Origin: Anoplopoma fimbria
Lineage: Eukaryota; Chordata; Actinopteri; Perciformes; Anoplopomatidae
Direction: 5' to 3'
Assembly: GCF_027596085.1 (NCBI RefSeq)
Contig: NC_072469.1
Location: 22,053,781 to 22,117,780, forward strand
Length of the DNA stretch: 64,000 bases
Shown: piece after piece, positions 54,141-64,000 of the stretch
How positions within the stretch are numbered: the stretch's first letter is position 1
How the letters are laid out: every line of letters starts with the position of its first letter
Notes under the pieces: generated by a model
The model's database searches: none
What the model was told of the DNA's origin: nothing
Seen by the model: only the letters and a program-made list of their open reading frames with translations
Made by a program: the position numbers and the translations under genes

Positions 54141-54246
<106 letters not shown>

Positions 54247-55093
54247 CCAGGCTTTTGAACCACTTCACTATCTGTGTGAGAAAGTCTGAGCTATTGTTCC
54301 TCGCCCTCTGTCTCATTTTTCCTGAACTGGCTCCAGCGATGGATAATAAAGGCTGAAGAAATCCTCCGGCTGTTTTACTCTCCCTCTTTTTTTTTTTTTC
54401 ACTGTGCAACTTAATCAAGATGAGAGGAAGAGGGGAGGAAAGAGGGGAACGATTGAGGGGAATATATGACTCCTCCTCTCTTGCATTTTCTGAAATGAAA
54501 GTTTTAGAAATGAGAGGAATAACTCCACAAGATATTGGGTTTCATTTGGAGCCAAGAACCTTTTAACCAAGACCATGTGCCACTTCTTGGCTGGTTTGTG
54601 TGAATGTATGCTTGTTCATAATGTGTGTGTGTGTGTTACGCATAGACCGAGGGTCAGGTTTCGGCGCTGAGGGGAGGTGCTCGGTGCTGTAAGGGGAAGA
54701 GAGCAGTGCTGCGGTAGGTAAATAGGGCGCTGACCCAGGCCTGCCAGTGGAACGCTCTCTATTCCCTCTGCCAGAATCTTTTTTGTTTTGTTTTTGTGTT
54801 TTTTTTTTTTTCTTCTTCTGCTTCTTCTTCTTCTTCTACAAGACTTTGGGGGGGTGAGGTGGGGTGAAGTGGAGTTAAGGTGGAGGGGGAATGTGTGTGT
54901 GTGGGGGGCTGGCTATTAACGAGCACCATCGTTTTTCTAATTAGTGCTTTGGGGAATATTTTCTTAAGGACTGTCGACCCTCCCTGCAGAGCTTTTTGGG
55001 GGAGAAATGCACGTATGTGTGTGTGTGAGAGAGAGAGAGGGAATAAGAGTGTATGCACGTATGTGTGTGTGTTTCTGTCTGTGCATGTGTTGT

Positions 55094-55095
<2 letters not shown>

Positions 55096-55168
<73 letters not shown>
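55096..55168. repeat. (TG)n microsatellite
   Basis: 73 bp. Confidence 0.97.
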
Positions 55169-55171
<3 letters not shown>

Positions 55172-55321
55172 TTGTGTTTTCATTCTGCGGTTTGTCCTTT
55201 TTTTGCAGAAACTTTGCAGAAGTGACTTTGAATTTCTCCCGTCTCAACTCTACTTATTCATGACTTTTATACATGCACACATCCTGAAAGGTATGGATGG
55301 ACCATCCACAAAGGTATGGAT

Positions 55322-55323
<2 letters not shown>

Positions 55324-55396
<73 letters not shown>
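55324..55396. repeat. (CA)n microsatellite
   Basis: 73 bp, 155 bp after a (TG)n of the same length, so the two could pair as an inverted repeat. Confidence 0.97.
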
Positions 55397-55398
<2 letters not shown>

Positions 55399-56223
55399 GT
55401 CACGCACACACACGCTCTACACTCCCAGTTCATTAAATCAAGGGGTTTCAGATCATCTCTTCTTCCTGTACTCTCAGTACTCAAGAGCAAAGGACATTTT
55501 CCTTTCTCTTTTCTTCCCTCTCAAAACTTTCTTTTCTCCTTTCTTTCCTCTTCTGCTGTTTCTTTTCAGCGAGTCTGCTGCTCTCGTCCTTGCTTTGATC
55601 CCCCCCTCTTTTCTTTCCCCCTCCACCCCTCCCAGGGCCTCTAGCCAGCTCACTGGAGCGGTTTCCTGAGTCTGCCCAGATTAATGAGTGTAACTTAGTG
55701 TGTATGCATGTGTGTGTGAGAGAAGGAGGGAGAAAGAATGCCTCAGTGTACCACAAATTGTGAGTGTGTGAGTTTGCATACTGTACAGGCCCTTGTGTGT
55801 TTGTGAGTTTGTGTGTGTGTGTTGGATCTGCGGTTTCCAAACCAAACTTTATTCTGTGGATTTTTTTTTTCAGAGATCATCAAAGTAAGTGATTCCACAG
55901 AAGGCTGGCTTTCACGTTGCATCTGGGCCGTTTTTTTTAAAAAGAAATTCCCCAATCACGAGGATGCCGGGATACGTTTGCAATCAAGCGGCAGGCTTCT
56001 GCAAAAAAAAGCCAAAAATGCTCCCAAAAACTCTCCTTTGTTGCGCTGTGAGGGGTTCAGTTTGTGGAGCTGGGCCTGAAAACTTCATTCACACACAGAG
56101 AGTGTGTGAAACAATCACAATTCAACTGATTAGAATTCCTCCATGAAAACACAAAGTGCTAAAAATAATCCCCTGATTGGAGCCATGTGTTGAATTTGGG
56201 GAGATGGGGGTGAGGTGGTGTGT

Positions 56224-56225
<2 letters not shown>

Positions 56226-56316
<91 letters not shown>
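56226..56316. repeat. (TG)n microsatellite
   Basis: 91 bp. Confidence 0.97.
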
Positions 56317-56318
<2 letters not shown>

Positions 56319-56669
56319 AGTGTGTGCGTGCCTGTGTATGTGTGTGTGTGTGCTGCGGTGGGTCGTACAGAAAGGCAGGAGGCAGCAGAGGGTGGGATGA
56401 ATCAAACCGGAGTGAAAAAACAGTTTGTCTTTTCTCTGAGCTCTGATAATAACGCCACGTGAGTCCCCGCTGCACAGCGTTTATTTACTCTCGCAACTCA
56501 CAGTGTACACACTTTCACTCTCGCACACATAGATACACACATACACTCACTCTGTCGTCAGCACTGCAGACAAACACATACACACACAGACGCCTTCCAG
56601 CAGACTTACTAATATGGACATAAACATGTAATCACAACCATGCATGGTCCAGTTTCTCCTCTCCTCCCC

Positions 56670-56685
56670 AACACACACACACACA

Positions 56686-56752
<67 letters not shown>
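56670..56752. repeat. (CA)n microsatellite
   Basis: 83 bp with one ACC interruption. Confidence 0.95.
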
Positions 56753-56758
<6 letters not shown>

Positions 56759-58135
56759 GATGGGAGGAGGACTGATGAAGAAGAGGGGGCTCATAATGGC
56801 CAGGTGGTTCCAGTTAGGATGTATTCCACCTGAGACCATTTGAAATAAAAGAAAAAAAAACAGAGTGAATTAGTTTTCTTGGCCAAGTAATTTTCCCAAA
56901 AATTCAGCTTGGGTGGTTCTCATGTGTTACAGTAAAGTGACATTAAATTGAAAAAAGCGTTAGACAGCAACGTTTAGAGTAGAGATCCAGACTGAATATC
57001 TCTTACTGTGATACATAAGAACTTTAAGAGAAGTTTTTTTAAAGGGTTACTCAAGTATTTCACTTCCATAAATTTGGGGGACATTTCAAATAGAAAAGTA
57101 AAAATTGCTTGCTTAAGTATTGTACTGTCCCAGGTACCTGGTACTTTTTTTTGGATCAACTTGGTCGAGTTTCCATGCGAGCAAAGCCGATTATGAAAGG
57201 TGGAGATAAAACACAGCAGGCCACTGATCAGAGAGGCTTATCACTTGTGCGAAACCCATTTTTCATTCATTTGTGAATAGCCAAGCATGGCTAAACAACG
57301 CTGTACAACTGACAAAGAGCAGTTGTTTCCTCTGTTTGTTTGCAGATGAAAGGATTCAGCAAGTGTCCCATAAAGATGATGTCACGGCATGAAACGGTAC
57401 CATTATCACCTGAGAATCCTGCATTCACTGAGAGGGTAATATCCGAAATAGAGGACGTGGTAAAGAACCCGGTACCAAAAAGTGAGTTGAGCAGAGCCGT
57501 ACCATGCAGTGAAAAACAGCTTTGATCTTTAGTGTGGGTCAAGCTCCAAAAAACACTGGATCCTACAATCCCCATGATGCAACCTGGTGTTGTTTATCAG
57601 ATCCTCAATGTCCTGTAAATTGTTTTTTTTAATTCAACAGCCCTAATTTCTGATGCAGGCTTTCTGTTAAAAAGCCTTGAGCCCAAACTGAGATAACCGT
57701 GGTGACATCACTATGACATCATTAGGATTATTTTTTCACTTTTCCTGAGCACTTATTGAGACATCTTGTCCATGTTGATTATCTACATTTCCATAACAGC
57801 CGGCCAAAATCTTTTTTTGTGTTGAAAGCTACTTATCAGCTACAGTGGTGAAATTATTTGTCACCACTTTTTTATTTGCTGCTCACGCACATACAACGAA
57901 AAGTGTTTTGCATGTTTTCTGCCACAAAATGAACCTTGTGGTGAGAAGATTTTGTCAACTGCTGCTTCCAAGGTCAAGAATGAACCTTGACCTTTACTAA
58001 TTTCATTCCTAGCGCACATCATTTAATTATTCCAAAGCTGCTTTACAAAAATATTGAGAAAATTAGTTTTCAAGAGGTTAAAGAACAAATCAAGAGGCAG
58101 TAAAACTACAAGAAACACAACCATAGAGTGAATGG

Positions 58136-58155
58136 TTGTGTGTGTGTGTGCGTGC

Positions 58156-58250
<95 letters not shown>
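58136..58250. repeat. (TG)n microsatellite
   Basis: About 115 bp with a GCGTGCGTGC patch near the left end. Confidence 0.96.
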
Positions 58251-58252
<2 letters not shown>

Positions 58253-59826
58253 ACTGAAGTACATTTCAGATGAATTAATTCACTCTGGAGCTCTCGTTCA
58301 AGCGTTGACTCATAAAGCCTCCATTGTGTGAGCCACCATCAGTCCTTATCTCTCTGTCATATCTGAGGGGGCTGCCATGGCAACAGAGAAGAAACACTGT
58401 GTCACATCTGCTCCTAATATGTGAGCGCATCTCTGAAGACTGTAAATGAGGCACATCCACACTGATACATTAAAGTAGATGACGATATTGCAGATTATCC
58501 AGTAGTGTGAGTGGGCCATTTAGCTGTCAATCATCATGAACAAACAGAGGCTCCACAACCCGGAGGAAAGTGGGCGGGATATCCTCTGGGAGCGCGTGGT
58601 TGGACAGCGGGGCTATGAGGCAGTGTCTGCTTATTTGATAAGAAGTCGTCCGTCAGGAAGGAAAATAAACAGCCGAGCGTGCTGCTACTGCAGAGCCAGA
58701 GGAAGAGCTGTTACTAGAGCACAACACAATATTTACACTGCTGGACCGGACCGACACACAACCACACAGACACGCTCGCGCGCCACCAGCACATATACCT
58801 GAACACATGTAGGGGCGAACAAACACTGAGACATGTGTTCAAACACACAAACACAGAGGGGGAACAGCTGCTGGAGGTGAAAACAGTTTTTCAAAAACAT
58901 AATTTAACTGTTCAAACAACAGAGATTATAAAGATGCATGTGAAGGCCTACATTTAGTGTAGGAAAGATACTAAAATGTCATATCCAAGTGCAGTTACTA
59001 TTTGACAATTCATGTTCATTTAGTTATTTAAATGTACAAGTGAAGAAAATGTAGGTCACTTTAATTGTAGGCTACAATTACAAACACAACTGTGCAGTTA
59101 TTTAAGTACTAATAGACATTTAAGATCATGGTTTCCAAACTGGTTCTCAATAAACGGAACTGAAGCTAAAAGAATCTTCTCACATTTTCACATTTTGTTA
59201 CCCTTAAAAAAACAAAAGCAGCTAGAAATGTAGTGTTGCTTTTTGGTGGTTTAACTTCTCACCTGGCTGCAGTGATGTATATGCGTACCCCAAGGTGTGT
59301 CAGTGCACTGTGACATCACTGTTAGGTGCAACAAACTTAAAACCTATAGCAAGAGATGATAGTTAAGCACTGATTATTTTCAGATTTTAGCCTGGTATGA
59401 AGTCGCTCTTCAAACAACAACAAAGATGGCCAAACATTTGCTTGTTATGACATCTCAAAAGTGAGATTGCTTTCTACCATAAACGGAACATCTGATAAGA
59501 AATTTCCACCTTTTAGTAGACTAAACTGTTACGCAAGTGATTGAAATTCACTGTAATTTCTGAGTCCATAATTGGAGGTATCATTGAACTCTTTACCTTT
59601 GTAAGGTGTTCATGTTATTGTGTCCACCCCGCTGTGCTCGTATTCCGCCTGCATGTTAGAGCATCTTGTTTGTTTGGATAAGGAAGGAGGGGAGAGCCGA
59701 GGGACCGTGAGAGTCTTGACCTCCTGGCTCTGAGCCCCGCCCTCCGGCTGTGACTGACAGATAGCATCAGTTCAGCTCCTTATCAGCTCCCTGCCCTCTG
59801 ATCTGGGATCTGCCTCCCAGCACTGC

Positions 59827-59890
59827 AGCGAGGAGGAGGAGGAGGAGGAGGAGGAGGGAGGAGGAGGAGGAGGAGGAGGAGGAGGGGGAA
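59827..59890. repeat. (GGA)n array
   Basis: Purine-only GAG repeats with one GGG break; could form triplex or G-rich structure. The encoded Ser/Leu ORF is not a gene. Confidence 0.95.
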
Positions 59891-60381
59891 GGGTGGGATG
59901 AGGCGGGTGATGAGGGGGGACTACCAAGCCAAGAGGGCACACCAGACACATAAACTGTTATGCACGTATGTGGACTGTTAGAGTTGTGTTAAGGGAAACC
60001 ATGCTCTGTTTTTTTGTGACTTACTTCTTAAATATGAAAACTGGAGAAACAACACTAGTGCCTGTTTAACAGAAACCAGACGGCTTCATTACATGGACTC
60101 TTTCTCCTTTACTTTCTCCTGCTTTCCCCTCAGAATTAGTCATAATGAGAGTTACTGCCAGTGGACGCCTTGTATTGAATGTGTGTGTGTGTGTTGCTCT
60201 TGGATAGCAGGCCGTTCTGTGTTTGCGGCCTGTGTTTGGGAGTCTCTGTAAGTCATTTGGTGTGTATTTTGGAGGGGGTGAGATCATGCTTCGCTGCTGA
60301 CGCTGAACATAAAGAGTCATTGAGTGGAGTGCGGACCATAGGCCAAGTCTGGAGGTACGGGGGGAAACAGGGACTGTGTAT

Positions 60382-60497
<116 letters not shown>

Positions 60498-61917
60498 TGT
60501 CTGTGTAGAGGGCTCCCGAGGGCCAGGGGGACTATCGTTTTCCCCGTTAATTATGACCGTCTGGCAGGCTGGAAAGCAGGAAGTCGGAGGGAGAGATGGA
60601 AAGAGGGAGGGATGGTAGATAGATGATAGGAGGGAAAGGGTGGAGGAGGGGGGGGATTGAGAAAGCAAGTCAAAATAAGGGAGGAGAAGCGAATGGCCAA
60701 GATGGATGATGGGAGGAAAGAGGGAAAACTATGAGGGGGGAGTCCAAGAAAGGCTGGGGGAGTGACAGAGAGACAGATCCAGAAAAAAGAACATATGCAG
60801 GGAGGGTTTAGATGATAAAACCAGGTGCTTGATAAAAGGTGGAATGTATACTTTTCTTTTTTTTTTTTAAAAAGCCACGTCAGGCTTTTGGATGTTTTCT
60901 CTTCACTCCGCCGCTCCGTCTTCTGGTGTTCACTCCCCGACTTCTGATATATAACTTTCCCTCCCCGACCTCGGCTTTGGTTCGACCTTTTGACCCTTTC
61001 AGCAACACCATCTTGTGCCTATAACTTAACTTTACTATCCAGCCTTTTGTACTGTTCAGCTCCTCTGATGGGTCATTCCTCATCTGACTCCCCCGAGAGC
61101 AAAAACAAGAAGAGGTGGATGTGGCAACACAGCAGACTGTATGCACAGATATTAATGTTTGTTGTTTAAAAAAGATAAGTGCTTTTAGGATGGTGCAGGC
61201 CAAGCAAGCTATGTGAGCTGAGCTGAGCTGAGCGGGTCCTGGATTTAACTGGCTCCAGGTCCAATTAGGACAGTCTGCCACATCTGGACACAGTTAGAGT
61301 TAAAGTCAAAACTCACACTTCACTCCAATAGAGGTATAAAGTCACAACTTTTTACTCTACAAAGAGCGGAGAATATTTACAGCTCGGCAGCAGTCACAAC
61401 ACGACGACAGATAAAACCTAAAAGAGAAAAAATGCAGCGGGAGATGGAGTGAGGCTGCCGTGCTGCTGTCAGACTGTGACAATAAGAGGATTTTTATTTT
61501 TCCATGTTGCAACATACTAGTTATGTTTGAGGCTTTTGCTGAGGGCAAACAATTACTGGAAAAACTGCAAGATCAAGATCTCTAGACAAACAATGCTCTC
61601 CGTTTTGCCTTCAAGTGTCTATTAAGTGTACAGATCCGGGCCAAGAAACACAGATATGTTCTCATATCCATGGATGATAGGAAGTTTGGATTTAAACAAG
61701 AACAAATGTTTTTACATATAAATTTAATTTTCTATGCGAAGCCAAGATTTTCTAGCATATTGTTTAGTTATTGAAATAGAAAAAAGAGCAACTCAGTGAT
61801 TCCCAAGCATCCAATAAAAGCTCAGATTTGAAACACAAAATGTAAAATCAAAATTAAAAAAAACATCTTTTATTACCTTGGACGGAACCATTCTTTATGG
61901 TAAGCGAACCTGCTTCT

Positions 61918-62027
61918 GTCAGTAGCTTCATATTTAACATACAACCATGACAGTGGCATCAATCTTCTATTCAACTCTGCAAACACTTTAATAAGTGTAC
62001 TTCACAGAATTGCGAACTATTCCTTTA
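61918..62027. mobile_element. fragment of the TTAGCTTAGC-type repeat (3' end)
   Basis: GTAGCTTCATATTTAACATA, GACAGTGGCATCAATCTTCT, and GAACTATTCCTTTAA at the end. Confidence 0.5.
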
Positions 62028-63630
62028 AAGCGAGCCCAACTTATATATTAAAAGAGGCGACAAGTTACATTATACAATGACTTTATATCCCACAACAGTG
62101 TGTAAAAGTAACAGAAGCAGAGATGAATTGTAAGATCAACAAACTGTAACATTTCAGACAGCAACATCTTCCTTTAGTTAGCATTATGATTAGCCACAAT
62201 CAGCTACAGGTCATACCAGACCAAATTAGGTTTTAGTAGCTGCAGATCATCAGACCTAAGTAGCTGATCAGTTCCACCGTATACCACCTTCATCCTGATT
62301 GTCTGCTAGCCAATTCATAAATTAGGCATTAACCGAAACGTTAACCTTTAATTCACAAATAAATGAATCCCTTTTCTGCGTCTAAAGAAGCTCTTCTAGT
62401 GTTTTTCAGAGAGCGTGCCTTTTTTTAATTATGATGGTTTAAATCAATGTCAGGATCCGTCACAGTCTTCTGCACCAGATTTCAAAGTGATGTAGTAAAG
62501 AAGCCAAATGGAAATTTGCCCAAAGAGGGGAATGAATAATGAAGCCTTTGCACCATGGAAACAACTAACGGATGGAACAAGATCCAAACAGAAATGGAAA
62601 GATTTCAGTTTCAAGCTGTGACGATGACCCACGTTGACACACTGGATAGCATCAAGTTGCAAAATCTCTGGAACAAACAAGTAAACACAGTAAATCAAAT
62701 AAATCAAATGATTCTCAACAAACAGATGCCATCACTGCTGCAAGTACTCTGGTACAATAAAAAACAGTTGCAGAAAATTGCATCCCGGAGTCTCAGCGGA
62801 GATATGAAGCAGCCTCTCTGCAGAAAAACAACATATAACGGCACATTCCACATCATGACACACACAGTAACTCAGCCTGAGGTCCGACCCCACCTGAGCC
62901 TGGATCTCTGTCTCAACAGCACAATCACACTGGAATGAGAACCAATAACAGCCAATTACCCTCCATATCCCTCCAACACACACACGGAAAGTAGGCTTTA
63001 CATCGGTAAGAATGCAAAAGAACAATAAAATCTCTGGATATGAAAAACTCCTGAGGCAACTATGCACAGTTAAAGTACAAGATCTTCTCTCTTTGTGTGT
63101 GTGTGTGTGTGTGTGTGTTTGTGCACATCTGAAAGAAAAAGACGGCATAAATCTTACTGAGAATTTTGATTGTGTGTCTTGATGTGAAGCCCGAGGCACA
63201 GCTATCTTTGTGTATCTATAAAACTGAGAAAAGAAAAAGTAAAGTGCATTTATTACAGAAGTGTACAGGTACTTCATTATATACTTTATTGTACTTCATT
63301 ACATTTATCTGTACGGCTGTTTTTCCTAACGTGTATACTTTGCGCAATCAAGATTTATGCAAAACAAACAGAAATCTCAACAAATGTGATGTTTTATTAG
63401 ACGCTTTACTTCTTTTTAAAGAATCTCTGGTTTGTTATTGAGGAACTAATAGTACATTTCCTGCACAGACTCAGTAGCTAATTGTTAGTTTTGTAGGATG
63501 ATGCTTTATTTTACTTAAGGGGGCACAAAAGGAGAAGAAATTATAAGAAAACATTTTCTTTTAAAGGTAACATTACATAATGAGGGATTAGTTAATAACT
63601 TTACAGTGTGATGCAGCCTTATTGTTGAGG

Positions 63631-63712
63631 CTGTAGCTTCATATTTACTATACAGACATGAAAGTGATATAAATCTACTCATCTAACTCTCAACAAGAAA
63701 GCAATTTAACCA
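63631..63712. mobile_element. fragment of the TTAGCTTAGC-type repeat
   Basis: GTAGCTTCATATTTACTATA, CAGACATGAAAGTGATATAA, CATCTAACTCTCAACAAGAA. Confidence 0.5.
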
Positions 63713-64000
63713 CACAGAAAAAAGCTACTATGTGAAACTAACCATATGGATTATCTAAAATATGTCACAAAACTGAAAACAGGGCTGCTTTCCGTAGCTT
63801 ATGAAAATGTATTGTTTTGGTGAAACATGGTTTTCACAGTGACAATTTGAGACAAATGTCACTTTTTTATGTGTTAAGCATCTTTGGCTAAATCAAACAT
63901 GGTAGCTGAAGATGTTCAACACTATCCGTCTATAAAGATGCTCTAAATTCTTTATTTTTCATGACTAAGGGTAGTTTTTCAATTCAAGTGAAAGTACCAT

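Noticed and set aside
57340..57525. 61-codon ORF starting MQMKGFSKCPIKMMS
   Set aside because: No family recognised, and no flanking splice sites or partners in frame could be supported.
58536..58802. 88-codon ORF starting MNKQRLHNPEESGRDIL
   Set aside because: Overlaps the PBX-MEIS island; low-complexity end; no recognised protein.

Overview
This is vertebrate nuclear DNA from a ray-finned fish, most likely a percomorph teleost. Genes are split by GT-AG introns. Long (TG)n/(CA)n microsatellites are very dense. Several dispersed elements resemble repeat families I know from percomorph genomes: tRNA-headed SINEs, a Tc1-like palindromic element, and an element with 'AAGTAC / TTGAGTAAA' ends. 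Nothing looks bacterial or viral. No complete LINE or transposase gene is visible. Species cannot be named from the sequence alone. || Layout. (1) 1-27100, plus strand: the last 14 coding exons and 3' UTR of atp8a2, a P4-ATPase phospholipid flippase. The exons join in one continuous frame to give the C-terminal 471 residues, from the end of the nucleotide-binding domain through the P-domain hinge, membrane helices M5-M10 and the GYAFSQEE regulatory tail. The 5' part of the gene lies off the left edge. (2) 27100-35500, minus strand: shisa2 in two exons, tail-to-tail with atp8a2, as in the human ATP8A2-SHISA2 neighbourhood. A 24/30-bp minisatellite abuts its start codon. (3) 35500-37800: a divergent intergenic region with TTACA repeats, a Tc1-type element and two ZNF143/THAP11-like promoter motifs. 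(4) 37794-43346, plus strand: spice1, a centriole and spindle protein, complete in 17 coding exons and 777 aa. Its first intron is almost entirely a palindromic transposon plus (TA)n. (5) 43350-64000: about 20 kb with no gene I can support. It holds many microsatellites, SINE and other dispersed repeats (some nested), and several short non-repetitive islands with homeodomain-type sites that could be conserved regulatory DNA. || The three genes are not a pathway. ATP8A2 moves phosphatidylserine and phosphatidylethanolamine across membranes, Shisa2 restrains FGF/Wnt receptor maturation in the ER, and SPICE1 acts in centriole duplication and spindle assembly. Their arrangement matters for synteny: atp8a2-shisa2 is shared with human chromosome 13, while SPICE1 lies on another human chromosome. 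|| Most striking non-genic observations: a microsatellite-centred repeat module present three times, one of them inverted, in atp8a2 introns; two related Tc1-type palindromes around spice1 exon 1; the in-frame minisatellite at the shisa2 start; a GC-AG intron and a possible alternative terminal exon in atp8a2; a CRE/PBX-MEIS/TATA cluster inside an atp8a2 intron; and SINEs nested in older repeats. I found no convincing wholly new biological system.
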